Made by a program: the position numbers and the translations under genes. From Sphingobacteriales bacterium (lineage in GTDB: Bacteria; Bacteroidota; Bacteroidia; Chitinophagales; UBA2359), in the NCBI GenBank assembly GCA_016700115.1, contig CP064999.1, positions 4,641,001 through 4,705,000 on the forward strand: a stretch of 64,000 nucleotides of DNA. The letters run 5' to 3'. Shown here one piece after another: positions 18,318-27,512 of this stretch (the stretch's first letter is position 1; each line of letters starts with the position of its first letter). The notes under the pieces are model-generated. The model saw only the letters and a list, made by a program, of their open reading frames with translations, was not told the origin of the DNA and did no database searches.

Positions 18318-20393
18318 TTACCGCACCACCGCCACCTTACCCCGCACCAACACTGAGCCCGATTGTGCTACGGTATAAACATACACCCCCTCCGGCAAAT
18401 GTGCCACTGATACGGTTTTACTCGTTTGCCCTACGGTAAAGGTTGTTTCGAGGACGGTCTGACCGGTGAGGGAGAGGAGTTTTACCCCCAATTCCCCCTC
18501 TACCCCCCAGCCCCCTGAAGGGGGAGTTAAGCCTTCGGTAAAGGCAAAGGTCAGGGTGTTTTGGGCGGGGTTGGGGTAAACTATTAAAGAACCCACCCCA
18601 AACCCCTCCGAGGAGGGGATTTCAGAAACGCCCACCGTCTGCACGACCACCTCTTGTGAATAAACCGAGGTGTCCTGACAGACTATCAGGGTGAGAGTAA
18701 CGGGGTAGCTGCCGTTTTCTGTGTATTCGTGGGTGGGGTGTTCTGCGGAGATGGCGGGGCTTCCGTCTCCAAAATCCCATGTGTAGCAGCCGCCTAGGGC
18801 GATGTAGGCATTTTGGCTTAGGTTGGTAAATTGGAGGATGCCGCCAAAATCTTGGTAACTGAACGCTGCCTGCGGATTGGGAGCGAAGCCGAGGCAAACA
18901 GATTGGGTAAGGGTGGAAGTATCGTTGCAAACTATTGCTTGCAAGGTAACGCCATAAATACCCTCGGTTTGGTAGGTGTGTGGAATAGTGTTAGCACTAC
19001 AAGCGGCGTAGCCTTGCCCGCAGATAAAGGGCGGGCTACCGTCGCCCCAGTTCAAAACATAATAGCCGCCGTCTATGCTGTCGGGGTAGGCGTATTGGCT
19101 TTGGTTGGTAAACAGGAAGCGGGCGGGCAGGTTGGGGTCTTGCGATATGGTAAATGCTGCCTGCGGCAGGGTGAGCAAACCCATGCAGTTGGTTTTGACG
19201 ATGTAAGCCCCACCAAGAGACCACAGTTCAGAATTAATTGTTTCAATAGTATCTGCGCGACCCACACAAATATAGCCTCCTAAAGGTTGCGGAACAGGAG
19301 TGAAATTATAAAAGTAATCGTACGATATCCCATAATCGAATATCCGTGTCCATAATGGCTCACCATCGCTACCACGCACTTTCATAATAAATGCTTCTGT
19401 ATAAATACCTGTTTTACGCGTTCCGCCTATACATACAAAATTACTCCCTACTTGATAAACCCTTCCTATATAACCTCCACTAACACCCTCTGAAAAATAC
19501 ACCCGACTCCAAAGTACTTCATTTAAGGAATCTAAACGGAGCATAGAAGGATACAGTTTATTGTTACTAACTGTACCAGGCAGATTACTCCCTCCTGCCA
19601 AAGCAAAACCATTATCATTTGTCTGTATGCCATCTACAAGTTGATCTTCATAACCAATACTATAAGTTTCGCTCCATTCCATAATACCGGATTCATTTAT
19701 TTTCGACAGAAAAAAATTCCCAAAAAAAAGACCCGGATTCACATCAACTCTACCAATTGCATAAACCCCCCCTTCAGAAGAAGGTAATAACTTATAAATT
19801 ATATTACGATGGTTATAAGTGCCATAATTATTCCGCCAAACCACCTCGCCATCGGTCATTTTCAGCAACCACATTTGAGTAGGAACAGTGCTTAAAAATG
19901 TCTCTCCGCCAACATAATAAGTATTGGTTTCAGGATAATAATGCATACATGCTGCATCACCTTGATATGGGAACTGTTGAAGATTGTAAAAATTGAGCAA
20001 ATTTCCGTCGAAATCCACCTCCATCAAGTATTGAGTGTCATGAGTTTCGTAAGTTATCGGATTAACTACACCATTATTCATCCGACCACTAATAGCGAAA
20101 CCTGTTGGAGTTTGGATTAAGTCTCTAAGAACAAAATCGCCGTAATCTTCTCCAAAATTGAACGATATTGTGTCTTCTATTTGATCATTGGTAAAAATCA
20201 ATTTTACTTTTTCAAAACTGGTAGGATCATTACTGTGACCTAAACCTAATATAACATTATTCCCATTGTAATACACAATTTCATGTATGCTTTGAGCAAA
20301 CTCTGTTTTTATGTTTTTTTCAAAATACTTATGCTGCGCAAAAATTAGTTTTACTAAAAAAATGCATACCAATACAATTATTAGTCTCCACAT
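18318..20393 (-). CDS. PKD-domain T9SS type A secreted protein
   Basis: 691 residues from ATG 20393, which gives a clean signal peptide (MWRLIIVLVCIFLVKLIFAQ). The longer frame to 20450 would run into a terminator hairpin. Residues ~25-400 form a beta-propeller-like region of repeated WLLKM, IVKTNCMG and GGY strands, as in proteins of the delta-60/SBBP kind. Two PKD domains follow, each with a WGDGSP or WDFGDGSP motif. The protein ends in a type A sorting domain (LIVYPNPAQN...VRGKVAVVR). Two palindromic G/C-rich repeats are translated in frame within the sorting region (18484-18530, 18592-18622). The 3' third is clearly more G/C-rich than the 5' part, suggesting a mosaic origin. Confidence 0.85.
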   Translation of the reverse strand: MWRLIIVLVCIFLVKLIFAQHKYFEKNIKTEFAQSIHEIVYYNGNNVILGLGHSNDPTSFEKVKLIFTNDQIEDTISFNFGEDYGDFVLRDLIQTPTGFAISGRMNNGVVNPITYETHDTQYLMEVDFDGNLLNFYNLQQFPYQGDAACMHYYPETNTYYVGGETFLSTVPTQMWLLKMTDGEVVWRNNYGTYNHRNIIYKLLPSSEGGVYAIGRVDVNPGLFFGNFFLSKINESGIMEWSETYSIGYEDQLVDGIQTNDNGFALAGGSNLPGTVSNNKLYPSMLRLDSLNEVLWSRVYFSEGVSGGYIGRVYQVGSNFVCIGGTRKTGIYTEAFIMKVRGSDGEPLWTRIFDYGISYDYFYNFTPVPQPLGGYICVGRADTIETINSELWSLGGAYIVKTNCMGLLTLPQAAFTISQDPNLPARFLFTNQSQYAYPDSIDGGYYVLNWGDGSPPFICGQGYAACSANTIPHTYQTEGIYGVTLQAIVCNDTSTLTQSVCLGFAPNPQAAFSYQDFGGILQFTNLSQNAYIALGGCYTWDFGDGSPAISAEHPTHEYTENGSYPVTLTLIVCQDTSVYSQEVVVQTVGVSEIPSSEGFGVGSLIVYPNPAQNTLTFAFTEGLTPPSGGWGVEGELGVKLLSLTGQTVLETTFTVGQTSKTVSVAHLPEGVYVYTVAQSGSVLVRGKVAVVR
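18484..18530. repeat. REP-like palindrome translated inside the sorting domain (copy 1)
   Basis: The core CCCCCTGAAGGGGG is flanked by C-rich runs. On the coding strand it is read in frame as TPPSGGWGVEGELG, which interrupts the normal sorting-domain strand pattern. Confidence 0.55.
18592..18622. repeat. REP-like palindrome translated at the start of the sorting domain (copy 2)
   Basis: The core CCCCTCCGAGGAGGGG lies in a C-rich context. It is read in frame as IPSSEGFGVG, between the PKD domains and the YPNP motif. Confidence 0.5.
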
Positions 20394-20425
20394 GATATGA
20401 AATTTAAACTTTAGTGAATTAAAAA

Positions 20426-20458
20426 AAGACCTTGCTTTATTTATAAGCAAGGTCTTTA
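20426..20458 (-). terminator. Terminator between two T9SS genes
   Basis: AAAGACCTTGCTT (20426-20438) pairs with AAGCAAGGTCTTT (20446-20458), loop 7 bases. It terminates the gene ending at 20468 and lies just upstream of the start at 20393. Confidence 0.75.
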
Positions 20459-20467
20459 AAAAAATCG

Positions 20468-21067
20468 CTATTTACTGATAATTGTAAATTTACCAACATT
20501 AGGCATATTGCTATTGCCTTTGATGTGGTAATAATATAGCCCGCTTGACCAGTTACCAATATCTAAGGTAAATACGGACTTTTTGTTGTCTAATGAACTT
20601 TCCATTTGTAGATTACCCTGAGAGTTAAAAATCTGTAACTTATAGTCTATATTTTTTTCAGGAAAATACTGAATAGAAAGTATATCAGTTGTAGGATTGG
20701 GATATACAATAACCTTCGGGTCTTTTACAATATTTTTATTTTTAAAATGTACATTCCAGTTTCCTATATTTTCGGCTATTATGGAAGGAAGTTGAGGCAA
20801 GGCAAGTATTATTTCTTCACCGAATGCTGTATATAGCATTACTCTCGCATCCATCGAAGCAAGGGTATTTGTAGCAGCTATTTGGCGCACTAAAGTTTCT
20901 TCTTCAGAAGATAGTTCCATATAGGTGCGGTTGCTCTGACCCAAATCTTTTTCTATCTGAACAAGTTGTTTAAACCAGAAAGATTCTTCTTCCGTTTCGG
21001 GCAATCCGGCTGCAAGATTGCTTGACTTAAAGCAGGAAACAGGGAAAGAACTTTTTTCATTGCGCAT
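20468..21067 (-). CDS. Short protein carrying a T9SS type A sorting domain, likely remnant of a larger gene
   Basis: 199 residues. The last ~80 are a type A sorting domain (VIVYPNPTTDIL...GLYYYHIKG...GKFTIIS). The preceding ~100 residues (EESFWFKQLVQIEKDLGQ... and DARVMLYTAFGEE) look like the linker that usually precedes the sorting domain in much larger secreted proteins. There is no signal peptide, so the product could not reach T9SS. I infer a 5'-truncated remnant, although the frame is intact. Confidence 0.55.
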   Translation of the reverse strand: MRNEKSSFPVSCFKSSNLAAGLPETEEESFWFKQLVQIEKDLGQSNRTYMELSSEEETLVRQIAATNTLASMDARVMLYTAFGEEIILALPQLPSIIAENIGNWNVHFKNKNIVKDPKVIVYPNPTTDILSIQYFPEKNIDYKLQIFNSQGNLQMESSLDNKKSVFTLDIGNWSSGLYYYHIKGNSNMPNVGKFTIISK

Positions 21068-21350
21068 AAATTGGAATTTAAATGCGGTTTTAAAAATGTT
21101 TCGTTAGTTAGATAGTACTCCCCAAATTTTTTAAATGTTGCTGTAATGTAGTGAATTAGTTAACTCCTTGTAGTAACAAATTCAAAAAAGTTTTACGATG
21201 CTTAATTATTTTCCGAAGAAACTAAAAGTCTGAAAGTTTTATCATTTTTCAAGCAGTAAAAAAAAATAGATTGATTTACGGTTGCTTTTAACTACTTTTC
21301 TACAATTTGTCGTTTAACCCAACCATATAAATAACATGAAAATTAAACAA
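21068..21350. other. Intergenic, no gene seen
   Basis: AT-rich spacer between the sorting-domain ORF and the TlpA-like gene. I see only the terminator at its right end. Confidence 0.5.
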
Positions 21351-21381
21351 AACGGGCATCCTGATTGCCAGAATGCCCGTT
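21351..21381 (-). terminator. Terminator of the TlpA-like gene
   Basis: AACGGGCAT (21351-21359) pairs with ATGCCCGTT (21373-21381). The minus-strand continuation is T-rich (TTTTGTTTAATT). Confidence 0.75.
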
Positions 21382-21414
21382 AGTGGTTATTTCGAAGATT
21401 TGTTTATGGAGGGA

Positions 21415-22452
21415 TTAGGAACCCAACAACTCGGCCAATTTTGCTTCGAGGGCGGGGCCTCTCAGGTTTTTGGCTACTATTTTACCGTCTTTGTCAATCA
21501 GGAAAGCGGCAGGAATTGATTTCACTCCATAAAGACCGGCTGCAGAAGATTGCCATCCTGCCAAATCACTGACGTGGCTGTTCCAGGTCAGTTTGTCTTT
21601 TTCGATGGCTTCAACCCATTTTTCTTTTTTCTGATCGAGCGATACGCTGTAAATATCAAATCCTTTGGGTTTGTATTTGTTGTAGGCTGCCACCACCGTC
21701 GGGTTTTCTTTTCGACAGGGACCACACCAGGAAGCCCAAAAGTCCACTAATACTACTTTACCCCTTAACTCAGACAGGGCTTTTTCTTTACCATCGGGGG
21801 TTTGAAGTTTGATTTCGGGTGCTTCTTTGCCGATAGCTGTGTTTTGTAGGTTTTGCATAGACTGCACATATTCCTGAAACTCGGTATTAAGTCTGACACT
21901 TGGAATAGCCTGGTTCATCATAGCGGCTACTTTTTTATAGGTGTCATAATTTACAGAAATATCAAGATTACTAACCGCCATATAGCCGATAAAAGGATTT
22001 TTTACCGTATCGCAATACGCTTTCAGATATTTCTCCCGCATTTCGGGCTGCATGGTTCTGATTTCGCGGATGAGGTTATTCAACTGAACCGTTTCTGAAT
22101 GTCCGGTTACACTAATTTGGTTCGGATCCTGCGTGTTCATGTTGACCTCCATTTTTACATTGTCAAGTATGACAAATGTACTGATAGCTCCTGTGCCGAT
22201 GCGCAGGCGACCAAGTTGTTTCTGGTTTACCGTGCCCTTCATTTCAAAAGTACCATCTTTCTTAACAACGGCAGTATCCAAAATATCTACATTTCTTGAA
22301 TTCAGGGCATCGAGAAAAATCTGAGTGTTGGAGGTAGCATTGTCAACCTTACCTTTGATGACATAGCCGTTTAAGTTGTGGTTCTGTGTGCCGCAACCTG
22401 CAAAAAACGCAAGTAAGGTAACTGCGACAGCGGTACTTATCAATCCTTTCAT
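21415..22452 (-). CDS. TlpA-like thiol-disulfide lipoprotein with N-terminal DUF4369
   Basis: 345 residues. A lipoprotein signal (LLAFFAGC, lipidated Cys20) is followed by a DUF4369 beta domain (YVIKGKVDNATSN...DTAVVKKDGTFEMKG). The C-terminal thioredoxin fold begins with GKEAPEIKLQTPDGK and has the redox motif WCGPC at Cys243/Cys246 plus the cis-Pro in KSIPAAFLID. It would act in the periplasm, anchored to a membrane, reducing disulfides of cytochrome c or other envelope proteins; the substrate is unknown. Such DUF4369-TlpA proteins are common in Bacteroidetes. It has its own terminator downstream. Confidence 0.92.
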   Translation of the reverse strand: MKGLISTAVAVTLLAFFAGCGTQNHNLNGYVIKGKVDNATSNTQIFLDALNSRNVDILDTAVVKKDGTFEMKGTVNQKQLGRLRIGTGAISTFVILDNVKMEVNMNTQDPNQISVTGHSETVQLNNLIREIRTMQPEMREKYLKAYCDTVKNPFIGYMAVSNLDISVNYDTYKKVAAMMNQAIPSVRLNTEFQEYVQSMQNLQNTAIGKEAPEIKLQTPDGKEKALSELRGKVVLVDFWASWCGPCRKENPTVVAAYNKYKPKGFDIYSVSLDQKKEKWVEAIEKDKLTWNSHVSDLAGWQSSAAGLYGVKSIPAAFLIDKDGKIVAKNLRGPALEAKLAELLGS

Positions 22453-22583
22453 TATTGTTGTTTTTTTTGTTTTTATGTTTATTTTGAATGATATGTGTTT
22501 TTACAGCGTAAAATTAACTAAAAAATCTTGTTGACAGGTATAGGTTAACGTTCCTTAAGATAAAATTAACCTTCTTTAGTAAT

Positions 22584-24053
22584 CTAAGTGCCCAAATCGA
22601 GCTTACGGGTCAAAACTCGCCCGACCTGCTGCGGGTCAAGCTTTGTTTTGCTCAGTCTCGAAACCTGACCTATAAAAAAGCCCGATAACCCTTTCTTTCC
22701 TTTTTGATATTCTTTCACCTTGTCGGGAAATTGTTGCAGCACCTGACTGACCAATGCTTCGATTTCTTCATCATTGCTTACCTGAACCATCAACCCCATT
22801 TGTTTAGCGAGTGATTCGGCAGTAATTTGGTTGTTCTTCAAAAACTCGGGAAACAATTCCTGAGCCGCTACCGAAAAACTGACTTTACCGCTTTGAGTTA
22901 AACTGATCAACTCTGCCATTTTTTCGGGCGGTAATGTAAAATCGGAAATGGTGAGGTTGGAGGTATTTAAAAACGATTTTACCGGCCCCATCATCCAGTT
23001 TGCCGCAGCTTTGTAATGTGTCGAATGTTTTGCAATTTGCATAAAAAACATCGCTGTTTCACGGTCTTCCGTCAATATTGCGGCATCATAGTCCGACAAT
23101 CCGAATGTTTGGGTAAAGTGTTGGTAAAGTGCTTCAGGCAGCACCGGCATTTTTTGCCGAACCTCCTGAATATAGTCCAAAGTCAGTATTAAAGGCGGCA
23201 AATCGGGTTCGGGAAAATAACGGTAATCATGTTCCAGTTCTTTCCCCCTTAGCGGAAAAGTGGTTCCGTTGTTTGCATCAAAACTCCTTGTTTCTCTGGC
23301 TATCATTGTTCCGCGGCTAATGAGTTTTGTTTGTCGTTGTGTTTCAAACAAAATAGCGCGCTTAATGTTTCGGAGCGAATTCAGGTTTTTAACTTCTACC
23401 CTTTGCCCCAACTCCTTCTGACCTTTTGGCCTGACCGAAATATTTACATCACATCGCAAACTGCCTTCTTCCATATTCCCATCGCAGATTCCTAAATACT
23501 CTACTAATTGCTTAATTTTTGAAACATATTGATAGGCTTCATCTGCGCTGCTTAAATCAGGTTCGCTCACAATCTCCAATAATGGCACTCCGGCACGGTT
23601 TAAATCAATAAACGACTTTTCCGGGTCTAAATCGTGAATGCTCTTACCGGCATCTTCCTCAATATGAATGCGGTTAATTCTGATTCTTTTTTTGGTGGAA
23701 TCTGTCGGGAAAGTTATGTCCAAAAACCCATCGTAGCAAATGGGGGTATCGTATTGAGAAATTTGATAGCCTTTGGGCAAATCGGCATAAAAATAATTTT
23801 TCCTCGAAAACTCGTTGTATTCCCTGATCTGGCAATTGGTCGCCAAACCCAGCATCACTGCAAATTCTGCAACTTTTTGGTTCAGAAAAGGCAGGGTTCC
23901 GGGATGTGCAAGGGTTATATAGCTTACCTGTGTGTTCGGATTTGCGCCAAAAGCGGTAGAATCGGGGGCAAAAACTTTACTTTGGGTGTTTAACTGAGCG
24001 TGTACTTCCAAACCGATGACAATATCAAAGTCCATAACCTGGCGCGATTCCAT
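22584..24053 (-). CDS. gatB: Asp-tRNA(Asn)/Glu-tRNA(Gln) amidotransferase subunit B
   Basis: 489 residues, full length. It begins with the GatB signature FDIVIGLEVHAQLNTQSKVF, followed by FSRKNYFYADLPKGYQISQYD, the INRIHIEEDAGKS metal/active-site segment, DLNRAGVPLLEIVSEPD and SLRCDVNISVRPKG. The helical/YqeY-like tail ends in GFFIGQVSRLSKTKLDPQQVGRVL. GatB binds mischarged tRNA and, with GatA-supplied ammonia, amidates Glu-tRNA(Gln) or Asp-tRNA(Asn). gatA and gatC are not in the window, which is normal for Bacteroidetes. It sits 60 bases downstream of alaS on the same strand. Confidence 0.97.
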   Translation of the reverse strand: MESRQVMDFDIVIGLEVHAQLNTQSKVFAPDSTAFGANPNTQVSYITLAHPGTLPFLNQKVAEFAVMLGLATNCQIREYNEFSRKNYFYADLPKGYQISQYDTPICYDGFLDITFPTDSTKKRIRINRIHIEEDAGKSIHDLDPEKSFIDLNRAGVPLLEIVSEPDLSSADEAYQYVSKIKQLVEYLGICDGNMEEGSLRCDVNISVRPKGQKELGQRVEVKNLNSLRNIKRAILFETQRQTKLISRGTMIARETRSFDANNGTTFPLRGKELEHDYRYFPEPDLPPLILTLDYIQEVRQKMPVLPEALYQHFTQTFGLSDYDAAILTEDRETAMFFMQIAKHSTHYKAAANWMMGPVKSFLNTSNLTISDFTLPPEKMAELISLTQSGKVSFSVAAQELFPEFLKNNQITAESLAKQMGLMVQVSNDEEIEALVSQVLQQFPDKVKEYQKGKKGLSGFFIGQVSRLSKTKLDPQQVGRVLTRKLDLGT

Positions 24054-24112
24054 TGCTTAAATTTTTACCTTTTCTGTGTTGTAGTATGCGGTCTAATTAA
24101 CGCTTTGTAACA

Positions 24113-26755
24113 TTAATTCAACTCCTTCACGATTTTCCTGGCTGCGTCAATGGCATTCGTCAATCCCTGAGGGTTTTTCCCTCCGGCAGTAGCATAAAAA
24201 GGCTGACCGCCTCCGCCTCCCTGAATATGTTTTGCCAAAGTGCGAATTAGAACGGCTGCATTTAACTGATGAGATTCGACCAGTTTTTCATCTATCATCA
24301 GCGTCAGATGTGCTTTATCGTCTATTTCTGTGCCGAGAACAAGGAACAAACCATCTATTTCCTTTTTAAGATCAAAAGCAATTTTTTTGACCATTTCTGT
24401 AGTCAGTCCGGCGTTTAATTTTTCACCGATAAACTGAATTTGGTGAATGGTTTGGGCTTGTGTTTTCAATATGTTTTTTAACTGGTCTGCCTGTTCCATT
24501 TGTAAACGCTCCAATTCTTTACGCAGGCGGTCATTTTCCTGAATCAGGTTGGAAACTCCCGATTTAAGGTCTTTCGGATTGTTCAGCATCTGCCGAATTA
24601 GCTGAGTTTCTGTCCATTCGTTTAAAATCATGCGATAAGCCGCCTCTCCGGTTCGCGCTTCTATCCGCCGGACTCCGGCAGCTATTGATGTTTCGGCGGT
24701 AATTTTACAAAGCCCGATTTGTCCGGTAGCAGCCACATGAGTACCGCCACAAAGCTCTACTGAATAATTGGGGTCAAAAATGATAACCCGCACAAATTCA
24801 CCGTATTTCTCTCCAAACAATGCCATTGCCCCCATTTCCATCGCTTCTTTTATCGGAACATTGTTCAATTCTTCAAGCTGAATATTTTCTCTGATTTTCG
24901 CGTTTACCGTTTCTTCTATCTCTCTGAGTTCTTCGTCAGAAACCTTTGCAAAATGCGAAAAATCGAACCGCAGATAATCGGGATGTACTAACGACCCTTT
25001 TTGAGCAACATGGGTTCCTAATTTTTGACGGAGTGCGGCATGAAGCAAGTGAGTAGCGGTATGGTTATTGGCAGTATTGCTTCGAAGTACCTGATTGACA
25101 ACTGCCATACAGGGAATACTCGTATCGGGGGGAAGAGAATCGGTTAAATGAACAATCAGGTCGTTTTCTTTTTTCGTGTCGGTAACTTCAATTTTTACAT
25201 CTCCAAACTGTAAACATCCGGTATCACCAACCTGCCCGCCGCTTTCGGCATAAAACGGGGTTTTATCCAACACCACCTGAAACCGGGTTTTGCCTTTTTG
25301 GGTAATCTGACGATATTTACTGATCTGAGTAATGGTGCTGAGTTGGTCATAGCCCAAAAATTCACTGCCCTGCTTGCCGGCCGGAATAAGCACCACCCAA
25401 TCGCCGGTATCAATTTTTGCGGCTTGCCTTGCGCGCTCTTTTTGCTCGTGCATGGCCTGTGCAAAACCGGATTCGTTGATGTAAAATCCTTTTTCCGCAG
25501 CAATTAAACGGGATAAATCTATCGGAAATCCAAAGGTATCATACAATTCAAAAGCCGATTGACCGTCAATTTCTTTAGTGCCGGTTAGCAATAACTGTTC
25601 TTCTATTTGTGCAAATTTTCTCAGCCCCAGCTCAAGGGTTCGCAAAAATGAGGTTTCCTCCTGCAAAATAACTTTAGTTATAAAATCGCGCTGCTCGTTA
25701 AGTTCGGGATATAGCTCATCAAATTGCATAATTAACACCGGAACCAATTCAAACAAGATGGGTTCTTTGTAATTCAGATAACTATAGGCATATCGGACTG
25801 CCCGTCTTAAAATGCGCCGGATAACATAGCCCGCACCGGTATTGGAAGGCAACTGTCCATCAGAAATGGTAAACACGATGGAACGAATATGATCGGCAAG
25901 TACACGGCAGGCAATATCGGTTTTCTCGTCTTTTCCATACTCAATACCGGTAATACGGCAGACTTCTGCAATCAGGGGGGTGAACAAATCGGTATCGTAG
26001 TTGGAAGTTTTCCCTTGAATTGCCCGAACCAATCTTTCTAATCCCATTCCCGTATCTACATGTTTTTCGGGCAAGGGTTCAAGACTGCCGTTTGAAAGGC
26101 GGTTGAACTGAATAAACACGTTGTTCCAAATTTCAATCACCTGCGGATGGTCCTGATTGACCAAAGCAGCCCCTTCTGTTTGCGCCCTTTCTGCTTCAGA
26201 GCGCATATCGTAATGAATTTCGGTGCAGGGGCCGCAAGGGCCGGTATCTCCCATTTCCCAAAAATTGTCCTTTTTGTTGCCCATCAAAATATGATTTTCG
26301 GGCAGATGGGTTTTCCACAAATCAAAAGATTCTTTGTCCTGCGGAACATTTTCTTTCACATCGCCTTCAAAAACAGTTGCATAAAGCCGGTCAGGATGTA
26401 GTTTCAGTACCTGTGTCAGTAATTCCCAGGACCAGTTGATGGCATCTTTTTTAAAATAATCGCCAAAAGACCAGTTGCCCAACATTTCAAACATCGTATG
26501 ATGATAGGTATCTACCCCCACATCTTCAAGGTCGTTGTGTTTACCCGATACCCGCATACATTTTTGAGAATTGGCGATGCGCGGATTTTCAGGTTTTCTG
26601 TTGCCTAAAAAGAAATCTTTAAATTGATTCATCCCCGCATTGTTAAACATCAAAGTCGGGTCGTTCTTCACAACTATCGGCGCAGAAGGGACAATTTGAT
26701 GCCCTTTGGAAAGAAAAAAATCTAAAAAAGCCTGTCTGATCTCTTTTGCAGTCAT
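24113..26755 (-). CDS. alaS: Alanyl-tRNA synthetase
   Basis: 880 residues, the usual size. The class II catalytic core opens with EIRQAFLDFFLSKGHQIVPS and FNNAGMNQFKDFFLG (motifs 1 and 2). The editing domain has the zinc motif HTATHLLH with CGGTH. A coiled coil (RLRKELERLQMEQADQLK) precedes the C-Ala domain, which ends with GGGGGQPFYATAGGK. It charges tRNA-Ala and clears mischarged Ser and Gly. The start ATG 26755 fits the conserved N-terminus. A promoter-like TATCTTTGC lies 45 bases upstream. Confidence 0.98.
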   Translation of the reverse strand: MTAKEIRQAFLDFFLSKGHQIVPSAPIVVKNDPTLMFNNAGMNQFKDFFLGNRKPENPRIANSQKCMRVSGKHNDLEDVGVDTYHHTMFEMLGNWSFGDYFKKDAINWSWELLTQVLKLHPDRLYATVFEGDVKENVPQDKESFDLWKTHLPENHILMGNKKDNFWEMGDTGPCGPCTEIHYDMRSEAERAQTEGAALVNQDHPQVIEIWNNVFIQFNRLSNGSLEPLPEKHVDTGMGLERLVRAIQGKTSNYDTDLFTPLIAEVCRITGIEYGKDEKTDIACRVLADHIRSIVFTISDGQLPSNTGAGYVIRRILRRAVRYAYSYLNYKEPILFELVPVLIMQFDELYPELNEQRDFITKVILQEETSFLRTLELGLRKFAQIEEQLLLTGTKEIDGQSAFELYDTFGFPIDLSRLIAAEKGFYINESGFAQAMHEQKERARQAAKIDTGDWVVLIPAGKQGSEFLGYDQLSTITQISKYRQITQKGKTRFQVVLDKTPFYAESGGQVGDTGCLQFGDVKIEVTDTKKENDLIVHLTDSLPPDTSIPCMAVVNQVLRSNTANNHTATHLLHAALRQKLGTHVAQKGSLVHPDYLRFDFSHFAKVSDEELREIEETVNAKIRENIQLEELNNVPIKEAMEMGAMALFGEKYGEFVRVIIFDPNYSVELCGGTHVAATGQIGLCKITAETSIAAGVRRIEARTGEAAYRMILNEWTETQLIRQMLNNPKDLKSGVSNLIQENDRLRKELERLQMEQADQLKNILKTQAQTIHQIQFIGEKLNAGLTTEMVKKIAFDLKKEIDGLFLVLGTEIDDKAHLTLMIDEKLVESHQLNAAVLIRTLAKHIQGGGGGQPFYATAGGKNPQGLTNAIDAARKIVKELN

Positions 26756-26800
26756 CTGTAAATCCCTGTCGGCTATTGTAATGGGTGAAAAAAAGTGCGC

Positions 26801-26808
26801 AAAGATAC
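26801..26808 (-). promoter_or_regulatory. -7 promoter element for alaS
   Basis: Minus-strand TATCTTTGC matches TAnnTTTG. No clear -33 element. Confidence 0.4.
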
Positions 26809-27006
26809 CATTTTTTGTGTTATGTGTGATGAATGAAACAGGATGAGTTTTATGTTTTGTAATCCGCCATTTGTATTTCAGGTTAAGGCTTTTATGAAAT
26901 AGCCCGCTGCTCCAAAAAGTTAACCCTTTACTATTTTGCTGCTCTTGGCTTAATATTCCAAACTACAAGATAGTTGAATCCAACTAACAGAGAACAATCC
27001 CAGACA

Positions 27007-27019
27007 ATCCCGAAGGGAT
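27007..27019. repeat. REP-like palindrome left of the transposase remnant
   Basis: ATCCC-GAA-GGGAT, within AATCCCGAAGGGATGGCATG. The same 15-base core occurs inverted at 27433-27445, bracketing the remnant. Confidence 0.6.
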
Positions 27020-27085
27020 GGCATGACTGTTAGGTTTGACATGATATTTGCCAACCATCTGTCACAGAACAAAAACCAGAATATC

Positions 27086-27418
27086 ATGGCCGGCACTTTT
27101 TCCCAAATCTATATCCAATTAAGTTTTTGCCGTAAAAAGAAGAGAAAATCTATTGCAAAAACCAAGGAGCGATGCTGTATCTAAATATATGACCGGCATA
27201 ATTACGGGTAAAAACCAAAAATTCTTAGACGGAAAATTTTCATGGCAAGAGGGTTACGGTGTGTTTTCTGATACTCATTCTCAAATTGAGAACGCATATC
27301 AATACATTGCTAATCAAGAAAAATGCCACCGTAAAATTACCATCTGAAATGAATATATCAAATTCTGAATAGAATTTAACATTGAATACAACGAAAAACA
27401 TTTATTTGACCGGATTAT
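27086..27418 (+). pseudogene. Decayed IS200/REP-associated Y1-type transposase
   Basis: Starts MAGTFSQIYIQ in one frame and continues after a frameshift near 27130 as FAVKRRENLLQKPRSDAVSKYM, then GIITGKNQKFLDGKFSWQEGYG and IENAYQYIANQEKCHRK. A premature TGA at 27345 is followed in frame by EYIKF, a second stop, and EFNIEYNEKHLFD. These pieces match, in order, the Y1_Tnp family that normally starts MA-T-QIHIQ and ends near EKYLFE. The middle ~40 codons, which include the HUH (VADHVH) segment, are deleted. So it has a frameshift, an internal deletion and two stops, and is inactive. REP-like palindromes flank it on both sides, as in REP-associated transposases. Confidence 0.75.
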
Positions 27419-27432
27419 ATCATTGTTTCGTC

Positions 27433-27445
27433 ATCCCTTCGGGAT
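27433..27445. repeat. REP-like palindrome right of the transposase remnant
   Basis: ATCCC-TTC-GGGAT, the inverse of the copy at 27007-27019. Confidence 0.6.
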
Positions 27446-27512
27446 TTATTGGTTCGATTCCTGCTTTAAAACTTAGAAAATTGCCGGCTTCCCCACTAAA
27501 AAAGTCGCAATG

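Noticed and set aside
18831..19283. 150-codon plus-strand ORF inside the PKD/T9SS gene
   Set aside because: Antisense to a well-supported coding region; open because of G/C-rich codon bias.
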